The notes under the pieces were generated by a model. It was not told the DNA's origin, did not search any database, and saw only the letters and a list, made by a program, of their open reading frames with translations. Shown here piece by piece: positions 39,150 to 48,347 of a DNA stretch of 64,000 nucleotides (position 1 is the stretch's first letter; every line of letters starts with the position of its first letter). The translations under genes were made by a program, and so were the position numbers. Source of the stretch: Halomonas sp. HAL1 (GTDB lineage: Bacteria; Pseudomonadota; Gammaproteobacteria; Pseudomonadales; Halomonadaceae); contig NZ_CP130610.1 in the NCBI RefSeq assembly GCF_030544485.1, positions 4,154,001-4,218,000 on the forward strand, given 5' to 3'.

Positions 39150-39917
39150 TTAGAGCGCTAGGTCGTACTCAATGATCAGCGGTGCGAACTCGGAGAAGGT
39201 CGCATCGTAATCAATCCACGCGTCGACCACGTGGCGACGGAAGTTGGGGCCGACTAATTGATAGTCGATCCGCCAGCCTTCCTGGCGTTCACGGGGCACG
39301 TCTTGGTCAAGCTTCGGCCACCAGGTGTACTCGCCTGCATCGCGGTTAATTTCGCGGAAGGTGTCGATAAACCCGGTGGGGCCCAGCACCTGATCCATCC
39401 AGGCGCGCTCTTCCGGGCGGAAGCCTGAGGTCAGTTGATTGTCCGACCAGTTAGCCAAGTCGACGGTTTTGTGGGCAACATGCCAAGTGCCGCAGAGGAT
39501 GTATTCGCGACGTTTGCGAGACATCTTCGTCAGGTACTCCTGGTACTGCTCCATAAACGCCTGTTTGGCTTTTTGGTCACTTCCATCAGGCATCAGGAAA
39601 GAGACAATACTGAAGCGTTCATAATCCGCCTGCAGAAAACGTCCTTCATGATCACACTGAGGAAACCCTAGGCCATACATAATCGCCTTGGGGATTTTGC
39701 GGCAATAGAGTGCCACACCGGAGAAACCATCCTCTTCGGCATCCAGGAAGTAGCCTTCATAGCCTTCCGGATACAGAATGTGGTCACCCAGTTCAAAACT
39801 TTTTGCCTTGATGTTCTGCACGCAGACTACGTCGACATCCTGCTGAGCCAGCCAGTCCAGGAAGCCACGATCGACGGCATCACGAATACCATTGACATTG
39901 ATGCTGGCAATTTTCAT
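39150..39917 (-). CDS. crc: Crc-like protein (exonuclease III fold without its active site)
   Basis: A 255-residue protein with the exonuclease III/endonuclease-exonuclease-phosphatase fold. Key nuclease residues are replaced: the glutamate of the LQETK motif is Asn in CVQNIKAKS, the GDxN motif is GTWH (residues 143-146), and the final SDH is SEF (FSEFAPLIIEYD). The segments RREYILCGTWHVAHKTVD and FAPLIIEYD resemble Pseudomonas Crc, the catabolite-repression protein that works with Hfq. The gene lies between rph and pyrE, as crc does in Pseudomonas. I therefore prefer Crc over an active exodeoxyribonuclease III. Start 39917 has AAGGGACG upstream. Confidence 0.8.
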   Translation of the reverse strand: MKIASINVNGIRDAVDRGFLDWLAQQDVDVVCVQNIKAKSFELGDHILYPEGYEGYFLDAEEDGFSGVALYCRKIPKAIMYGLGFPQCDHEGRFLQADYERFSIVSFLMPDGSDQKAKQAFMEQYQEYLTKMSRKRREYILCGTWHVAHKTVDLANWSDNQLTSGFRPEERAWMDQVLGPTGFIDTFREINRDAGEYTWWPKLDQDVPRERQEGWRIDYQLVGPNFRRHVVDAWIDYDATFSEFAPLIIEYDLAL

Positions 39918-40058
39918 AAATCGTCCCTTTTGCGTCGCTGCTGTATGATACCCGACGTTTAGACGTTTGGGTAAAGGCAGCGACTAAAACTTGCCATTTA
40001 CCCTACTTTTATTGTTGCTTTCGTGCCGATTTAAACCTACCGCCTAGTGAGGAACGCC

Positions 40059-40724
40059 GTGGCTACCACTCTACAACCCTACCAGCGCGATTTCATTGCC
40101 TTTGCCATTGAGCAAGGCGTGCTTAAGTTTGGCGAGTTTACGCTTAAATCTGGCCGTGTCAGTCCTTACTTTTTCAACGCCGGGCTTTTTCAGACCGGGC
40201 GCGCGTTGGCCAAGCTGGGGCGTTTTTACGCTCAGGCGATTGTCGATAGTGGCATCAATGCCGATGTGCTGTTTGGCCCAGCGTACAAGGGCATTCCGCT
40301 GGCAGCGGTCACAGCGGCGGCCCTGGCCGACCATCATGATATTGATATGCCCTACGCCTTCAACCGCAAAGAGGCCAAAACCCACGGTGAAGGCGGTAAC
40401 ATCGTGGGCGCTCCGCTTTCCGGCGATATTTTAATTATTGATGACGTGATTACCGCGGGCACCGCGATTCGCGAAGTGATGACGTTGATTGAGCAGAGCG
40501 ATGCCCACGCCGCAGGAGTGATCATTGCGCTTGATCGTCAGGAACGCGGCCAGGGCGAACAGAGTGCGATTCAGGAAGTACAGGCTCAATACGGTATGCC
40601 GGTGGTCAGCATCGTTACTCTTGAGCAAGTGCTCACTTACTTGGAAGAGCACGCTGGAGGCGAAATGCTCGCCTACGCCGAAGCGATCAGGGCCTATCGT
40701 GACCGCTATGGGATTACGCGCTGA
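40059..40724 (+). CDS. pyrE: Orotate phosphoribosyltransferase
   Basis: Joins orotate to PRPP to form OMP in pyrimidine synthesis. About 221 aa, with [19 protein letters not shown] at the N-terminus, the flexible-loop region [13 protein letters not shown] and the PRPP-binding motif [17 protein letters not shown] at 40059 is chosen because GAGGAA lies about five bases upstream; the earlier GTG at 40047 overlaps that site. Its stop abuts the stop of the convergent trmL. Confidence 0.96.
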   Translation: MATTLQPYQRDFIAFAIEQGVLKFGEFTLKSGRVSPYFFNAGLFQTGRALAKLGRFYAQAIVDSGINADVLFGPAYKGIPLAAVTAAALADHHDIDMPYAFNRKEAKTHGEGGNIVGAPLSGDILIIDDVITAGTAIREVMTLIEQSDAHAAGVIIALDRQERGQGEQSAIQEVQAQYGMPVVSIVTLEQVLTYLEEHAGGEMLAYAEAIRAYRDRYGITR

Positions 40725-41195
40725 TTAGACCGGTAGCGCGCCAGTGAAACCTTGCTGGCGCCACGCTTCGTAGCTCACAATAGCCACGGCGTTGGAGAGG
40801 TTCAGGCTACGGTTGTTGGGCTGCATAGGCAGGCGCAGTTTGTGCTCAGCGGTTAGCGCTTCGTGTACCTGGGCCGAAAGCCCAGCGGTTTCAGAACCAA
40901 ATAGCAGCACATCGCCCGGGGCAAAGTCGGCATCGCTGTAGGTGCGCGTGCCTTTGGTGGTGATCGCCCAGATACGCCGCCCCTGCATGGCCTGCTGAAA
41001 GGCGTTAAAATCCGCATGGCGAGTGACGTTGTCGAGATCACGGTAATCCAGCCCGGCGCGACGCAGCTTTTTCTCTTCCAGGTCGAAGCCAAGCGGCTCA
41101 ATCAGATGTAACCGGCAGCCATTGTTGGCAACTAGGCGCATGATATTGCCCGTATTGGGTGCCATGCGCGGTTCAAAAAGCGCTACTTCAAACAT
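40725..41195 (-). CDS. trmL: tRNA (cytidine(34)-2'-O)-methyltransferase TrmL
   Basis: SPOUT-class methyltransferase that 2'-O-methylates the wobble base of leucine tRNAs. The 156-residue protein begins [21 protein letters not shown] and contains [10 protein letters not shown] and [14 protein letters not shown], the trefoil-knot SAM-binding blocks. ATG 41195 has GGTGGAG directly upstream; the frame is open further upstream but not conserved. A 12-bp tandem duplication lies 43-66 bp upstream of its start. Confidence 0.95.
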   Translation of the reverse strand: MFEVALFEPRMAPNTGNIMRLVANNGCRLHLIEPLGFDLEEKKLRRAGLDYRDLDNVTRHADFNAFQQAMQGRRIWAITTKGTRTYSDADFAPGDVLLFGSETAGLSAQVHEALTAEHKLRLPMQPNNRSLNLSNAVAIVSYEAWRQQGFTGALPV

Positions 41196-41237
41196 CTCCA
41201 CCTGCCTGTTTATTATGCCTTCGCCAAGCGGCTGATT

Positions 41238-41261
41238 GTACTTGAAACCGTACTTGAAACC
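41238..41261 (-). repeat. 12-bp tandem duplication in the trmL-rep intergenic region
   Basis: Two exact adjacent copies of GTACTTGAAACC (41238-41249, 41250-41261) between the divergent trmL and rep genes. They could shift promoter spacing for either gene. Confidence 0.75.
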
Positions 41262-41294
41262 GACTAGCAACTCTCGTAGAGGATGACCGACGCC

Positions 41295-43364
41295 ATGACG
41301 CCTGCCACGCCCAAGAGCATTCTAAGTCGCATTAAAGGGCTCAACCCGCGCCAGCAGGAAGCCGTGCGCTACATCGATGGCCCCTGTTTGGTGTTGGCGG
41401 GCGCAGGGTCCGGTAAAACCAGCGTTATCACCACTAAAATTGCCTATTTGGTGCAAGAGTGCGGGATGAGTGCGCGCAAAATCGCGGCGGTGACCTTCAC
41501 CAATAAAGCCGCTCGGGAGATGAAAGAGCGCGTCGGCCAGATGCTCCACGGCAAAGAGGGCCATGGGCTCACGGTCTCCACCTTTCACACCCTGGGGCTG
41601 AATATTATCCGCGGCGAGCTTAAAACCCTCGGCTACAAGCCCGGTTTTTCGTTGTTTGACCCGGAAGATGCCAAGGCGCTGCTACGCGATTTGATGAACA
41701 AAGATGCCCAGGTGGATGCCGAGCAGATCAACGCCGTGCAGAGCAAAATTTCCACCTGGAAGAATGACTTGGTACTGCCCAGCGATGCCCTCTCGTTTGC
41801 TGCCGACGACGATGAGCACTTTGCCGCCCGGGTGTATGAAGCCTATGTACGCCACCTGAAAGCTTACAACGCGGTGGATTTTGACGACCTGATTCTGCTG
41901 CCGGTGGTACTACTGCAACGTGATCCTGAAGCGCTGGAGCGCTGGCGGCGCAAAATCCACTACATGTTGGTGGATGAGTATCAGGACACCAACGTCTCCC
42001 AGTACCTGCTGGTGAAACTGCTCATGGCCGAGCGCTCCACCTTTACCGTGGTGGGTGACGATGATCAGTCGATTTACGCCTGGCGCGGTGCACGGCCTGA
42101 AAACTTGATTACCCTGGGTGAGGATTTCCCGCGCCTGAAAGTCATCAAGCTGGAGCAGAACTACCGCTCTACCGCCACGATACTGCGCGCCGCCAATACG
42201 CTGATCGCCAATAACCCCCACGTTTATGAGAAGACGCTGTGGTCGGATATGGGCGACGGTGCGCCCATTCGGGTGATCGTGAATCGCCACGAGGAGGCGG
42301 AGTCTGAGCGGGTCGCTAGCGAAATGCTCACCCGGCGCATTAAAGAAAAAGCCGAGTGGCGGGACTTTGCGGTGCTTTATCGAGGCAATTTCCAGGCCCG
42401 TTTGTTGGAGCTTAAGCTCCAGCACTACCAAATTCCTTACAAGCTCTCCGGTGGTACGTCGTTTTTCTCGCGCAACGAGATTAAAGACACCATGGCTTAC
42501 CTGCGCCTGCTGATTAACCCCGCGGACGATAATGCCTTTTTGCGCATTGTGAACGTACCACGCCGCGAAGTGGGCCCAGGCACGGTAGAGAAACTCGCCA
42601 ACTACGCGACTGAGCGCTCGATATCGCTGTTTGCCGCCTGTCATGAGCTTGGGCTGGAGCAAGTACTGCCAACCCGAGCTACAGAGCGCTTAAGCCGCTT
42701 TACCCACTTTATTGATGGTGTGCGTAAACGCATGGATCAAGGCGACGCCATTGCCGCCATTCGCGACATGCTGCGAGATATGGATTACGAGGCGTGGCTG
42801 TACCAAAACGCCAGCGCGCCCACCGTGGCCGAGCGCCGCATGGCCAACGTCTGGATTTTGATCGACCAGCTTGAGAAGTCGCTTAACCGGGACCCGGAAG
42901 AGAGTACCGACTCCACTGATACCGAAACCGACGGCGTTCAAGCGGCTATTTCACGCTTGGTACTGCGGGATATTCTGGAGCAGCAGGCAGAAGAGGATGA
43001 TTCGGATAGAGTGCAACTGCTCACCATGCACGCCTCCAAAGGTCTTGAGTTTCCGCATGTCTATTTGATGGGGCTAGAGGAAGATCTGCTGCCCCACCGC
43101 AACGCCATTGAAGTAGGCACCGTGGAGGAAGAGCGGCGCTTGGCCTATGTGGGTATTACCCGGGCGCGACGTACGCTGACGTTGACGCTTGCCCGCCAGA
43201 GAAAAGCCTACGGCGAGCTGATGGACTGCCAACCGAGCCGCTTTTTAGAAGAGCTGCCCGCCGAGGACCTGGAGTGGGAAGGCCGAGCGGATAAAGAAGA
43301 CCCAGAGAAAAAACAGGCTCGTGGCAAAGATGCCATTGCCGGGCTGCGCTCGCTGCTGGGGTGA
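41295..43364 (+). CDS. rep: ATP-dependent DNA helicase Rep
   Basis: Superfamily 1A 3'-5' helicase that helps replication forks pass obstacles. About 689 aa. The N-terminus LNPRQQEAV leads into Walker [13 protein letters not shown], followed by [14 protein letters not shown], the DEYQDTN box, [13 protein letters not shown] and the C-terminal motif [16 protein letters not shown]. The overall sequence is closer to Rep than UvrD. GAGG lies directly against the ATG at 41283, so ATG 41295 is slightly preferred; both are possible. Confidence 0.93.
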   Translation: MTPATPKSILSRIKGLNPRQQEAVRYIDGPCLVLAGAGSGKTSVITTKIAYLVQECGMSARKIAAVTFTNKAAREMKERVGQMLHGKEGHGLTVSTFHTLGLNIIRGELKTLGYKPGFSLFDPEDAKALLRDLMNKDAQVDAEQINAVQSKISTWKNDLVLPSDALSFAADDDEHFAARVYEAYVRHLKAYNAVDFDDLILLPVVLLQRDPEALERWRRKIHYMLVDEYQDTNVSQYLLVKLLMAERSTFTVVGDDDQSIYAWRGARPENLITLGEDFPRLKVIKLEQNYRSTATILRAANTLIANNPHVYEKTLWSDMGDGAPIRVIVNRHEEAESERVASEMLTRRIKEKAEWRDFAVLYRGNFQARLLELKLQHYQIPYKLSGGTSFFSRNEIKDTMAYLRLLINPADDNAFLRIVNVPRREVGPGTVEKLANYATERSISLFAACHELGLEQVLPTRATERLSRFTHFIDGVRKRMDQGDAIAAIRDMLRDMDYEAWLYQNASAPTVAERRMANVWILIDQLEKSLNRDPEESTDSTDTETDGVQAAISRLVLRDILEQQAEEDDSDRVQLLTMHASKGLEFPHVYLMGLEEDLLPHRNAIEVGTVEEERRLAYVGITRARRTLTLTLARQRKAYGELMDCQPSRFLEELPAEDLEWEGRADKEDPEKKQARGKDAIAGLRSLLG

Positions 43365-43391
43365 TTGATAAGATAGGCAGATAAAAATAAC

Positions 43392-43421
43392 CCACAGGGC
43401 GGTGACTAAAACGCCCTGTGG
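43392..43421. terminator. Bidirectional hairpin between rep and the cytochrome gene
   Basis: Arms CCACAGGGCG (43392-43401) and CGCCCTGTGG (43412-43421) form a perfect 10-bp stem. Read on the minus strand it is followed by a T-rich run (GTTATTTTT), so it should terminate the cytochrome gene. On the plus strand it follows rep by 27 bp. Confidence 0.75.
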
Positions 43422-43471
43422 ATAAATTTACCAAGCTGAATAAAGCTGCTGTTTGTCGTTACTGCTTAACG

Positions 43472-44338
43472 TTACTGGGCTTCCGCCATTAAGTAATCGA
43501 CAACGGCCATCACTTCTTCATCAGATAGGTTGGGATTGCCGCCTTTGGCTGGCATAGCGCCAATGCCGTTAATGGCGCTGGCATAAAGCTCATCAGCCCC
43601 TTTCTCTAAACGCGCCGCCCAAGCTTCGGAGTCGCCTTTGGTGGGAGCACCCGCAACGCCATTATCGTGGCATGCCACACAGCCAGAGCTTGCGTAGAGG
43701 GCTTCACCGTCTAAGTCGCTACCGCCACTGGCTTCTTCAGAGGCTGCCGCGTCTTCTTCACTCGCTGCGTCGTCGTTAGCAGCCATTTCTTCTTCAGCGG
43801 CAGCACCCTCGCCTTCAGCAGCGGCAGTCTCTTCAGCCGCTCCCTCGTCTGTTGCCGCCTCTTCAGAAGCAGCATCATCGCCACCACCTAATTCTGGCAC
43901 TTCCATCACCGGTTCAACCATATAGGCAACCGCTGCTTCGACTTCTTCGTCGGAGAGGCTAGCGTTGCCGCCTTTCGCTGGCATGGCACCAATACCGTTA
44001 ATCGCGTGATCTAACAGCGTGGCGAAACCTTGTTCGGTACGTTCAGCCCAAGCCTCTTCATCACCGCGGATAGGTGCACCCGCAGCGCCGGATTCGTGGC
44101 AGGCGCTACACACGTTGCCGTAAATACCTTCACCGTCGATATCACCGCCACTGCTGGCGCTATCGCCTGCAGGTGCGGCTGCCGTTCCACAGTCTTGGCC
44201 TTGCAAACAGAGTTGACCCACCGGCGCTAAACGCTCGGCAATCGCATCACGTGCGGCATCATCTTGGGCATAAACACTGGATGTGCCCGCCATGAAGCCG
44301 AGGGCCACCAGCCCGCTCATGATCAGCTTAGCTTTCAC
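43472..44338 (-). CDS. Dihaem cytochrome c (c5-like)
   Basis: A secreted cytochrome with two class I haem domains: CSACH and CVACH bind haem, and two GIGAMPAKGGN segments supply the axial methionines. The signal peptide ends near SVYAQ. The two domains are joined by about 70 residues made almost only of Ala, Glu, Asp and Gly (repeated AASEE-like units), giving a very acidic linker suited to a saline periplasm. It probably shuttles electrons to a terminal oxidase or reductase. GTG at 44338 is preferred because AGAGG lies eight bases upstream; GTGs at 44344 and 44347 are alternatives. Confidence 0.88.
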   Translation of the reverse strand: MKAKLIMSGLVALGFMAGTSSVYAQDDAARDAIAERLAPVGQLCLQGQDCGTAAAPAGDSASSGGDIDGEGIYGNVCSACHESGAAGAPIRGDEEAWAERTEQGFATLLDHAINGIGAMPAKGGNASLSDEEVEAAVAYMVEPVMEVPELGGGDDAASEEAATDEGAAEETAAAEGEGAAAEEEMAANDDAASEEDAAASEEASGGSDLDGEALYASSGCVACHDNGVAGAPTKGDSEAWAARLEKGADELYASAINGIGAMPAKGGNPNLSDEEVMAVVDYLMAEAQ

Positions 44339-44522
44339 TCTCACCACCTCTTGAGTATTGTCATCAAACGTTTGTTCTTAACCCCTGTGCGCGGCAGCGC
44401 CACAATCGACGATGCACCGACGAGACGCCAAGACGTGCGTATGGGGCTAGTATAACGGCAACGCAAAGCGCAAGAAAATGCTACTAAGCGCGCCTATGCC
44501 ACCAACGACTGCTATTTAGGCC

Positions 44523-45458
44523 TTATTGAGGTGCTTCACTCCTTCCGCCACCCCCTTTCCACGCTAATAAACGCTGCTGTGCATAATGCACAAAACCAGC
44601 CTCCTGATAGAGCCGTTTGGCCGGTAGGTTGACGCCATCCACCGCCAGCATCACCTCTTGCACACCCGCCTGCTGGGCAAGCTCAAGGGCGCTATTCAAT
44701 AGCGCGCGGCCCAAGCCAATCCCACGCCATTCAGGCGCTAGCCCCATCAATATAAGCTCCCAACGGCCTAACGACGGGCGTGGCGCCAGCAGCAAAACAC
44801 CAGCCACGGCATCTTGATAATTGACGGTGTACCAGTGCTGTGGCGCCTGGGGATCCTGTTGATGGAACCCGGTCAACAACTCTTGCACCGAGAGTACTTC
44901 GCGCAAGGGGCGACTATCCAGCGAATCGTGCCCCACGGCGGCCAACAGGGCCAGCTGTTGCGTTTGCGAAAACTCGTCAAATGGCTGCAGTGACAATGGC
45001 CTTGCTTCCTTCATTACTAAACGGCGGTGACTGCTACCGGTTAAATGCGCCAGGTTGGCCAAGCGCTGCATGCCGTGCTCTAGCAACAGCGCTTCTGTTT
45101 CAGCGGCCTGGGGTGAAAGCGTCAGATGGCAGAGGCGAATAGGCTGATTGTTTACCCACCTATAGGCGGCATGTAACAGCGCATAGGCATGTGCGCCTTC
45201 GGCCTTGGGTAACCACAGCTGGGCCATGTTCATCGGCAAGGGCTGCACCCAGATAGCGCCCGTTAACCGTCCCGCGTCAAGGCTTATCCATAACCCGCCC
45301 CACTGTTCGTCTGGCAGATCGTACATTGCCTTTACCGCCCCGCTCAGGGCGGTTTGCTGCTCAGGATCATGAGCGGCCGCCAACTGCAGCAGCGCCTCGC
45401 GACGTAGCGAGGGAGGACACTGCACGGTCTCAAGGGACGTTACCTGCGCGGAGGTCAT
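44523..45458 (-). CDS. GNAT-family N-acetyltransferase
   Basis: About 311 aa. The C-terminal half is a standard GNAT domain, with the acetyl-CoA loop APEWRGIGLGRALL and the end motif LPAKRLYQEAGFVHY. The N-terminal half looks like a degenerate second GNAT domain. Substrate unknown. It is divergent from the thermostable-hemolysin operon, so the 114-bp shared upstream region, with its PmrA-box-like repeat, may control both. Start ATG 45458 has GGAGAGG upstream; an in-frame TTG at 45491 is less likely. Confidence 0.8.
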   Translation of the reverse strand: MTSAQVTSLETVQCPPSLRREALLQLAAAHDPEQQTALSGAVKAMYDLPDEQWGGLWISLDAGRLTGAIWVQPLPMNMAQLWLPKAEGAHAYALLHAAYRWVNNQPIRLCHLTLSPQAAETEALLLEHGMQRLANLAHLTGSSHRRLVMKEARPLSLQPFDEFSQTQQLALLAAVGHDSLDSRPLREVLSVQELLTGFHQQDPQAPQHWYTVNYQDAVAGVLLLAPRPSLGRWELILMGLAPEWRGIGLGRALLNSALELAQQAGVQEVMLAVDGVNLPAKRLYQEAGFVHYAQQRLLAWKGGGGRSEAPQ

Positions 45459-45494
45459 CAATGCGTTACCTCTCCATTGCTCGGTCAACACAGA

Positions 45495-45508
45495 GATAAA
45501 TATTTATC
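45495..45508. promoter_or_regulatory. 14-bp perfect palindrome
   Basis: GATAAATATTTATC is a perfect palindrome in the divergent promoter region, directly before the PmrA-box-like direct repeat. It could be a regulator site or an A/T-rich promoter element. Confidence 0.4.
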
Positions 45509-45512
45509 CCTG

Positions 45513-45529
45513 CTTAAGTTTTCGTTAAG
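45513..45529 (+). promoter_or_regulatory. PmrA/QseB-box-like direct repeat
   Basis: CTTAAG-TTTTC-GTTAAG: two TTAAG half-sites 11 bp apart, close to the PmrA/QseB consensus YTTAAK-N5-YTTAAK. It lies 44 bp upstream of the first gene of an operon that ends with a PmrA/QseB-like regulator, so autoregulation is plausible. A second copy with the same spacing is at 51944-51960. Confidence 0.6.
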
Positions 45530-45572
45530 TAAACCCGCCCAGAGTGTCGGAACACACGATGGAGATCACCCG

Positions 45573-46214
45573 ATGACTCGCCTACGTTCGCTCCCCACTG
45601 CGCTGGCAACACTGGATTGGCACGAAGCCCTCAATTGGCAGGAAAAAGCGATGCTTCAGCAACTGATTCAACAACGCTTCGCCCAGCAACACAGTGCTTA
45701 TATCCAGCATTTTCTGCCTCGCCTGTTTGGGCTGTGGCAGGCGGGGCAACCGCAAGCGGCGGTAGGGCTGCGCCTTGCCAGCAGCGGGCCACTCTTTCTG
45801 GAGCGCTACCTGGATGGCAAGGCCGAACAGGTTATTAACCATGGGTTTCAGCAGTCACTTGCCCGTCGAGATATTGCCGAAATTGGCAATCTGGCCAGCC
45901 TGCGCCCTGGCTTACAGCGGCAGCTGTTTATCTACCTCGCTCATCAACTGGCGGCGGAAGGCATCGCTTGGCTGCTATTTACGGCCACGCCTGAAGTTGC
46001 CAACGGCCTGCGCCGCCTAGGGCTTGAACCACAACCGATTACCCCTGCCGACCCTAATCGACTAGGCGAAGAGTCGCATCTCTGGGGGCGCTATTACCAG
46101 CATCGCCCCTGGGTGATGGCCGGTGATCTTCGCAGCGCCATGCACACGCTCCAGGCTCAGTCAGCCTTCACAGAAACAGATAGTGAAGAGGTACTGCATG
46201 CACGCCTTGCCTAA
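45573..46214 (+). CDS. Thermostable hemolysin family protein (PF12261-type)
   Basis: A 213-residue protein of the family named after a Vibrio haemolysin. Recognisable parts are QQHSAYIQHFLPRLFGLW, LFLERYLDG, and DIAEIGNLASLRPGLQRQLF, which resembles the acetyl-CoA-binding part of a GNAT/acyl-homoserine-lactone-synthase-like fold. No signal peptide is seen, so a secreted toxin role is unlikely. An acyltransferase role is a better guess from the fold and from its neighbours. Start ATG 45573 has GGAG upstream. It is the first gene of the packed operon and overlaps the ligase gene by 17 bp. Confidence 0.75.
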   Translation: MTRLRSLPTALATLDWHEALNWQEKAMLQQLIQQRFAQQHSAYIQHFLPRLFGLWQAGQPQAAVGLRLASSGPLFLERYLDGKAEQVINHGFQQSLARRDIAEIGNLASLRPGLQRQLFIYLAHQLAAEGIAWLLFTATPEVANGLRRLGLEPQPITPADPNRLGEESHLWGRYYQHRPWVMAGDLRSAMHTLQAQSAFTETDSEEVLHARLA

Positions 46215-47658
46215 TGCGCTAATGGCGCGGCTTGCCCACCATGCCCAGCAAACCCCACAGCGTACCGCACTTAGCGATGGTGAACAGATTTTGTCGTATG
46301 CAGATGTCATTCACCACGTCGCCCAACGACGCCAGCGCTTACGCGATGTTAACGCACGACGTGTTGCGCTAGCGCTGGATAACGGGCTGGAGTGGGCGCT
46401 ATGGGATTTAGCCCTGATGGCCGAAGCGTGTGTGGCCGTGCCTATTCCCGGTTTTTTCAGCGAACAGCAGCGCCGCCACGTGGTTCAGCAAGCGGGCCTG
46501 GATAGCTGGGTTGGGCATGGCGGGGAGCCCCACGGTTTTCAAGCCACCCACGACGCATCCATTGCCCAGCGCCGGGTTGATCATTTCCCTGCGTTACACA
46601 CAGGCACCACGCGCATCACCTTTACCTCGGGTACCAGCGGCACCCCCAAGGGCGTGTGTTTGGATAATGCGGCGCTGCTGACCGTTACCGAAAGCCTGGC
46701 GGAGGTAGTGGCACCGCTCGCGATAAGTCGCCATCTCGCCATGCTGCCCCTCTCCACGCTTCTCGAAAATATCGGTGGGCTTTATTTACCGCTATGGCTG
46801 GGTGCCTGCAGCATTTTACCGGGGATGGCCACGTTAGGTTGGCAGGGAGCCAGCGGTTTTAATGCTCAGCTCGCCCTTGATGCCATTGAGCGCTATCAAC
46901 CCAACAGCATGATTTTGGTGCCTCAACTGCTTCAAGCGTTGGTCAGCGAGTCCACAACGGCGCCCGACAGCCTGCGCTTTGTGGCGGTGGGCGGCGCGCA
47001 GGTTGCCAACACACTGCTCTCTCAGGCCCGGCGTGGCGGATGGCCGGTCTATGAAGGCTATGGTTTATCCGAAGGCACCTCGGTGGTCTGTCTTAATCGC
47101 CCAGGCGAACCAAGCTGCGGCGTTGGCCGCCCACTGCGCCACGCCCAGATTCGCATTGATCGCGAAGGCCAGCTGCATATTCGCGGCGCCTTGATGCTGG
47201 GTTATGTCGGTGAAGCGCCTTGCGGCGACTGGTACGCCACGGGGGATACCGGCCAGTGGCAAGACGGCACCATCGCGCTCAATGGCCGCCAGCGGGACGT
47301 CTTTATTACCGCCTATGGCCGTAACGTCAACCCGCAATGGGTAGAGGGCGAGCTCTGCACGCAGCCTGCCATTGCCCAAGCCATGGTGTATGGCGAGGCC
47401 CTGCCCGCTAACCGCGCGCTGATCGTGCCCGCGACGCCCCATATGACCAATGCCCAAATACACGCTGCCCTCAAATCAGTCAATCGCACGCTACCCGATT
47501 ACGCCCAAGTGCATGAGTGGCAGCGCGCCGCCCCCTTTACGCCCCACAACCAACAACTCACGGCCAACGGCCGCCTACGCCGCGACACCCTGCTAGCCGC
47601 CTATGGCCACTGGCTAAGGGCCGTCGTGACCGACACACCCAAAGGAGTAACACCATGA
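46198..47658 (+). CDS. AMP-dependent synthetase/ligase-like protein
   Basis: Acyl-adenylate-forming superfamily member, 486 aa. The P-loop-like motif is ITFTSGTSGTPKGVC, A5 is YGLSEGTSVV, and A7/A8 are GDTGQWQDG and NGRQRDVFITAYGRNVNP. The C-terminal A10 motif reads NGRLRRD, with Arg459 where the adenylating lysine is expected, so normal adenylation activity is in question. Start ATG 46198 has GAAGAGG upstream and lies inside the end of the preceding gene; its own stop overlaps the next start (ATGA). Presumably activates or binds a fatty or carboxylic acid for the neighbouring enzymes. Confidence 0.85.
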   Translation: MHALPNALMARLAHHAQQTPQRTALSDGEQILSYADVIHHVAQRRQRLRDVNARRVALALDNGLEWALWDLALMAEACVAVPIPGFFSEQQRRHVVQQAGLDSWVGHGGEPHGFQATHDASIAQRRVDHFPALHTGTTRITFTSGTSGTPKGVCLDNAALLTVTESLAEVVAPLAISRHLAMLPLSTLLENIGGLYLPLWLGACSILPGMATLGWQGASGFNAQLALDAIERYQPNSMILVPQLLQALVSESTTAPDSLRFVAVGGAQVANTLLSQARRGGWPVYEGYGLSEGTSVVCLNRPGEPSCGVGRPLRHAQIRIDREGQLHIRGALMLGYVGEAPCGDWYATGDTGQWQDGTIALNGRQRDVFITAYGRNVNPQWVEGELCTQPAIAQAMVYGEALPANRALIVPATPHMTNAQIHAALKSVNRTLPDYAQVHEWQRAAPFTPHNQQLTANGRLRRDTLLAAYGHWLRAVVTDTPKGVTP

Positions 47659-48347
47659 CCGCTTACCAACAGCTGCAAGACGCTACCCAAGACGCTCGTC
47701 ACTGGTTGCTGACGACCCCCATCGTGACCCGCGCTCTGGCGGGCAATGTTTCCCTAGAGGAGTATCTCGCCTTTTTAGGTCAGGCGTATCATCACGTTCG
47801 TTTCACCGTGCCGCTAATGATGGCCTGCGGCGCACGTCTGCCCGACCGGCTCGATTGGTTACGCACAGCACTGGTGGAGTACATCGAAGAGGAGCACGGT
47901 CATGAAAAATGGATTCTGGACGATATCCGCGCCGCGGGCGGGGATGCAGATGCCGCCGCTGCCGCCCTGCCAGACCCCGCCACTCGGTTAATGGTGGCCT
48001 GGATCCGTGACGCCGTAGAGCACGGTAACCCGGTGGCGTTTTTCGGCATGGTGCAGGTGCTGGAAGGTACCAGTACCGCGCTTGCCACCCAGGCCGCCGA
48101 ACGCTTACAGGTTAGCCTTTCGCTTCCCAACAATGCCGTGCGCTACCTCACCTCCCACGGCAGCCTGGATATTGGTCACTTGGCCTTTTTTGAAGAGCAG
48201 ATCAATCAGCTAGGTGCCGACGATCTGGCCGTGGTGATTGATAGCGCCAATATGTTCTACCGCCTGTACGGGGCGATGTTTAGAGGCATCGAAGCCCGCT
48301 GTCAGGGTGGTCGCGCGGTGGAGGAACTTAGTCATGCGCTTGCCTAG
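47655..48347 (+). CDS. Haem-oxygenase-like di-iron oxidase (iron-containing redox enzyme family)
   Basis: A 230-residue all-helical protein of the TenA/PqqC/haem-oxygenase fold. Residues that could bind two irons are in the places seen in UndA/CADD-type oxidases: Glu80 and His83 (EEEHGHE), Glu137 (VLEGTS), and His168-x3-Asp172-x2-His175 (HGSLDIGH). Such enzymes use O2 for oxidative cleavage, desaturation or N-oxygenation of fatty or amino acids. ATG 47655 has AAGGAG and overlaps the ligase stop. The match is to a fold and ligand pattern; the reaction is unknown. Confidence 0.75.
   Translation: MTAYQQLQDATQDARHWLLTTPIVTRALAGNVSLEEYLAFLGQAYHHVRFTVPLMMACGARLPDRLDWLRTALVEYIEEEHGHEKWILDDIRAAGGDADAAAAALPDPATRLMVAWIRDAVEHGNPVAFFGMVQVLEGTSTALATQAAERLQVSLSLPNNAVRYLTSHGSLDIGHLAFFEEQINQLGADDLAVVIDSANMFYRLYGAMFRGIEARCQGGRAVEELSHALA

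Noticed and set aside
39150..39917. Annotation as active exodeoxyribonuclease III
   Set aside because: Catalytic residues are replaced and the gene neighbourhood fits Crc.
45573..46214. Calling the first operon gene a secreted haemolysin
   Set aside because: No signal peptide or pore-forming features; the name comes from one family member and the fold is acyltransferase-like.
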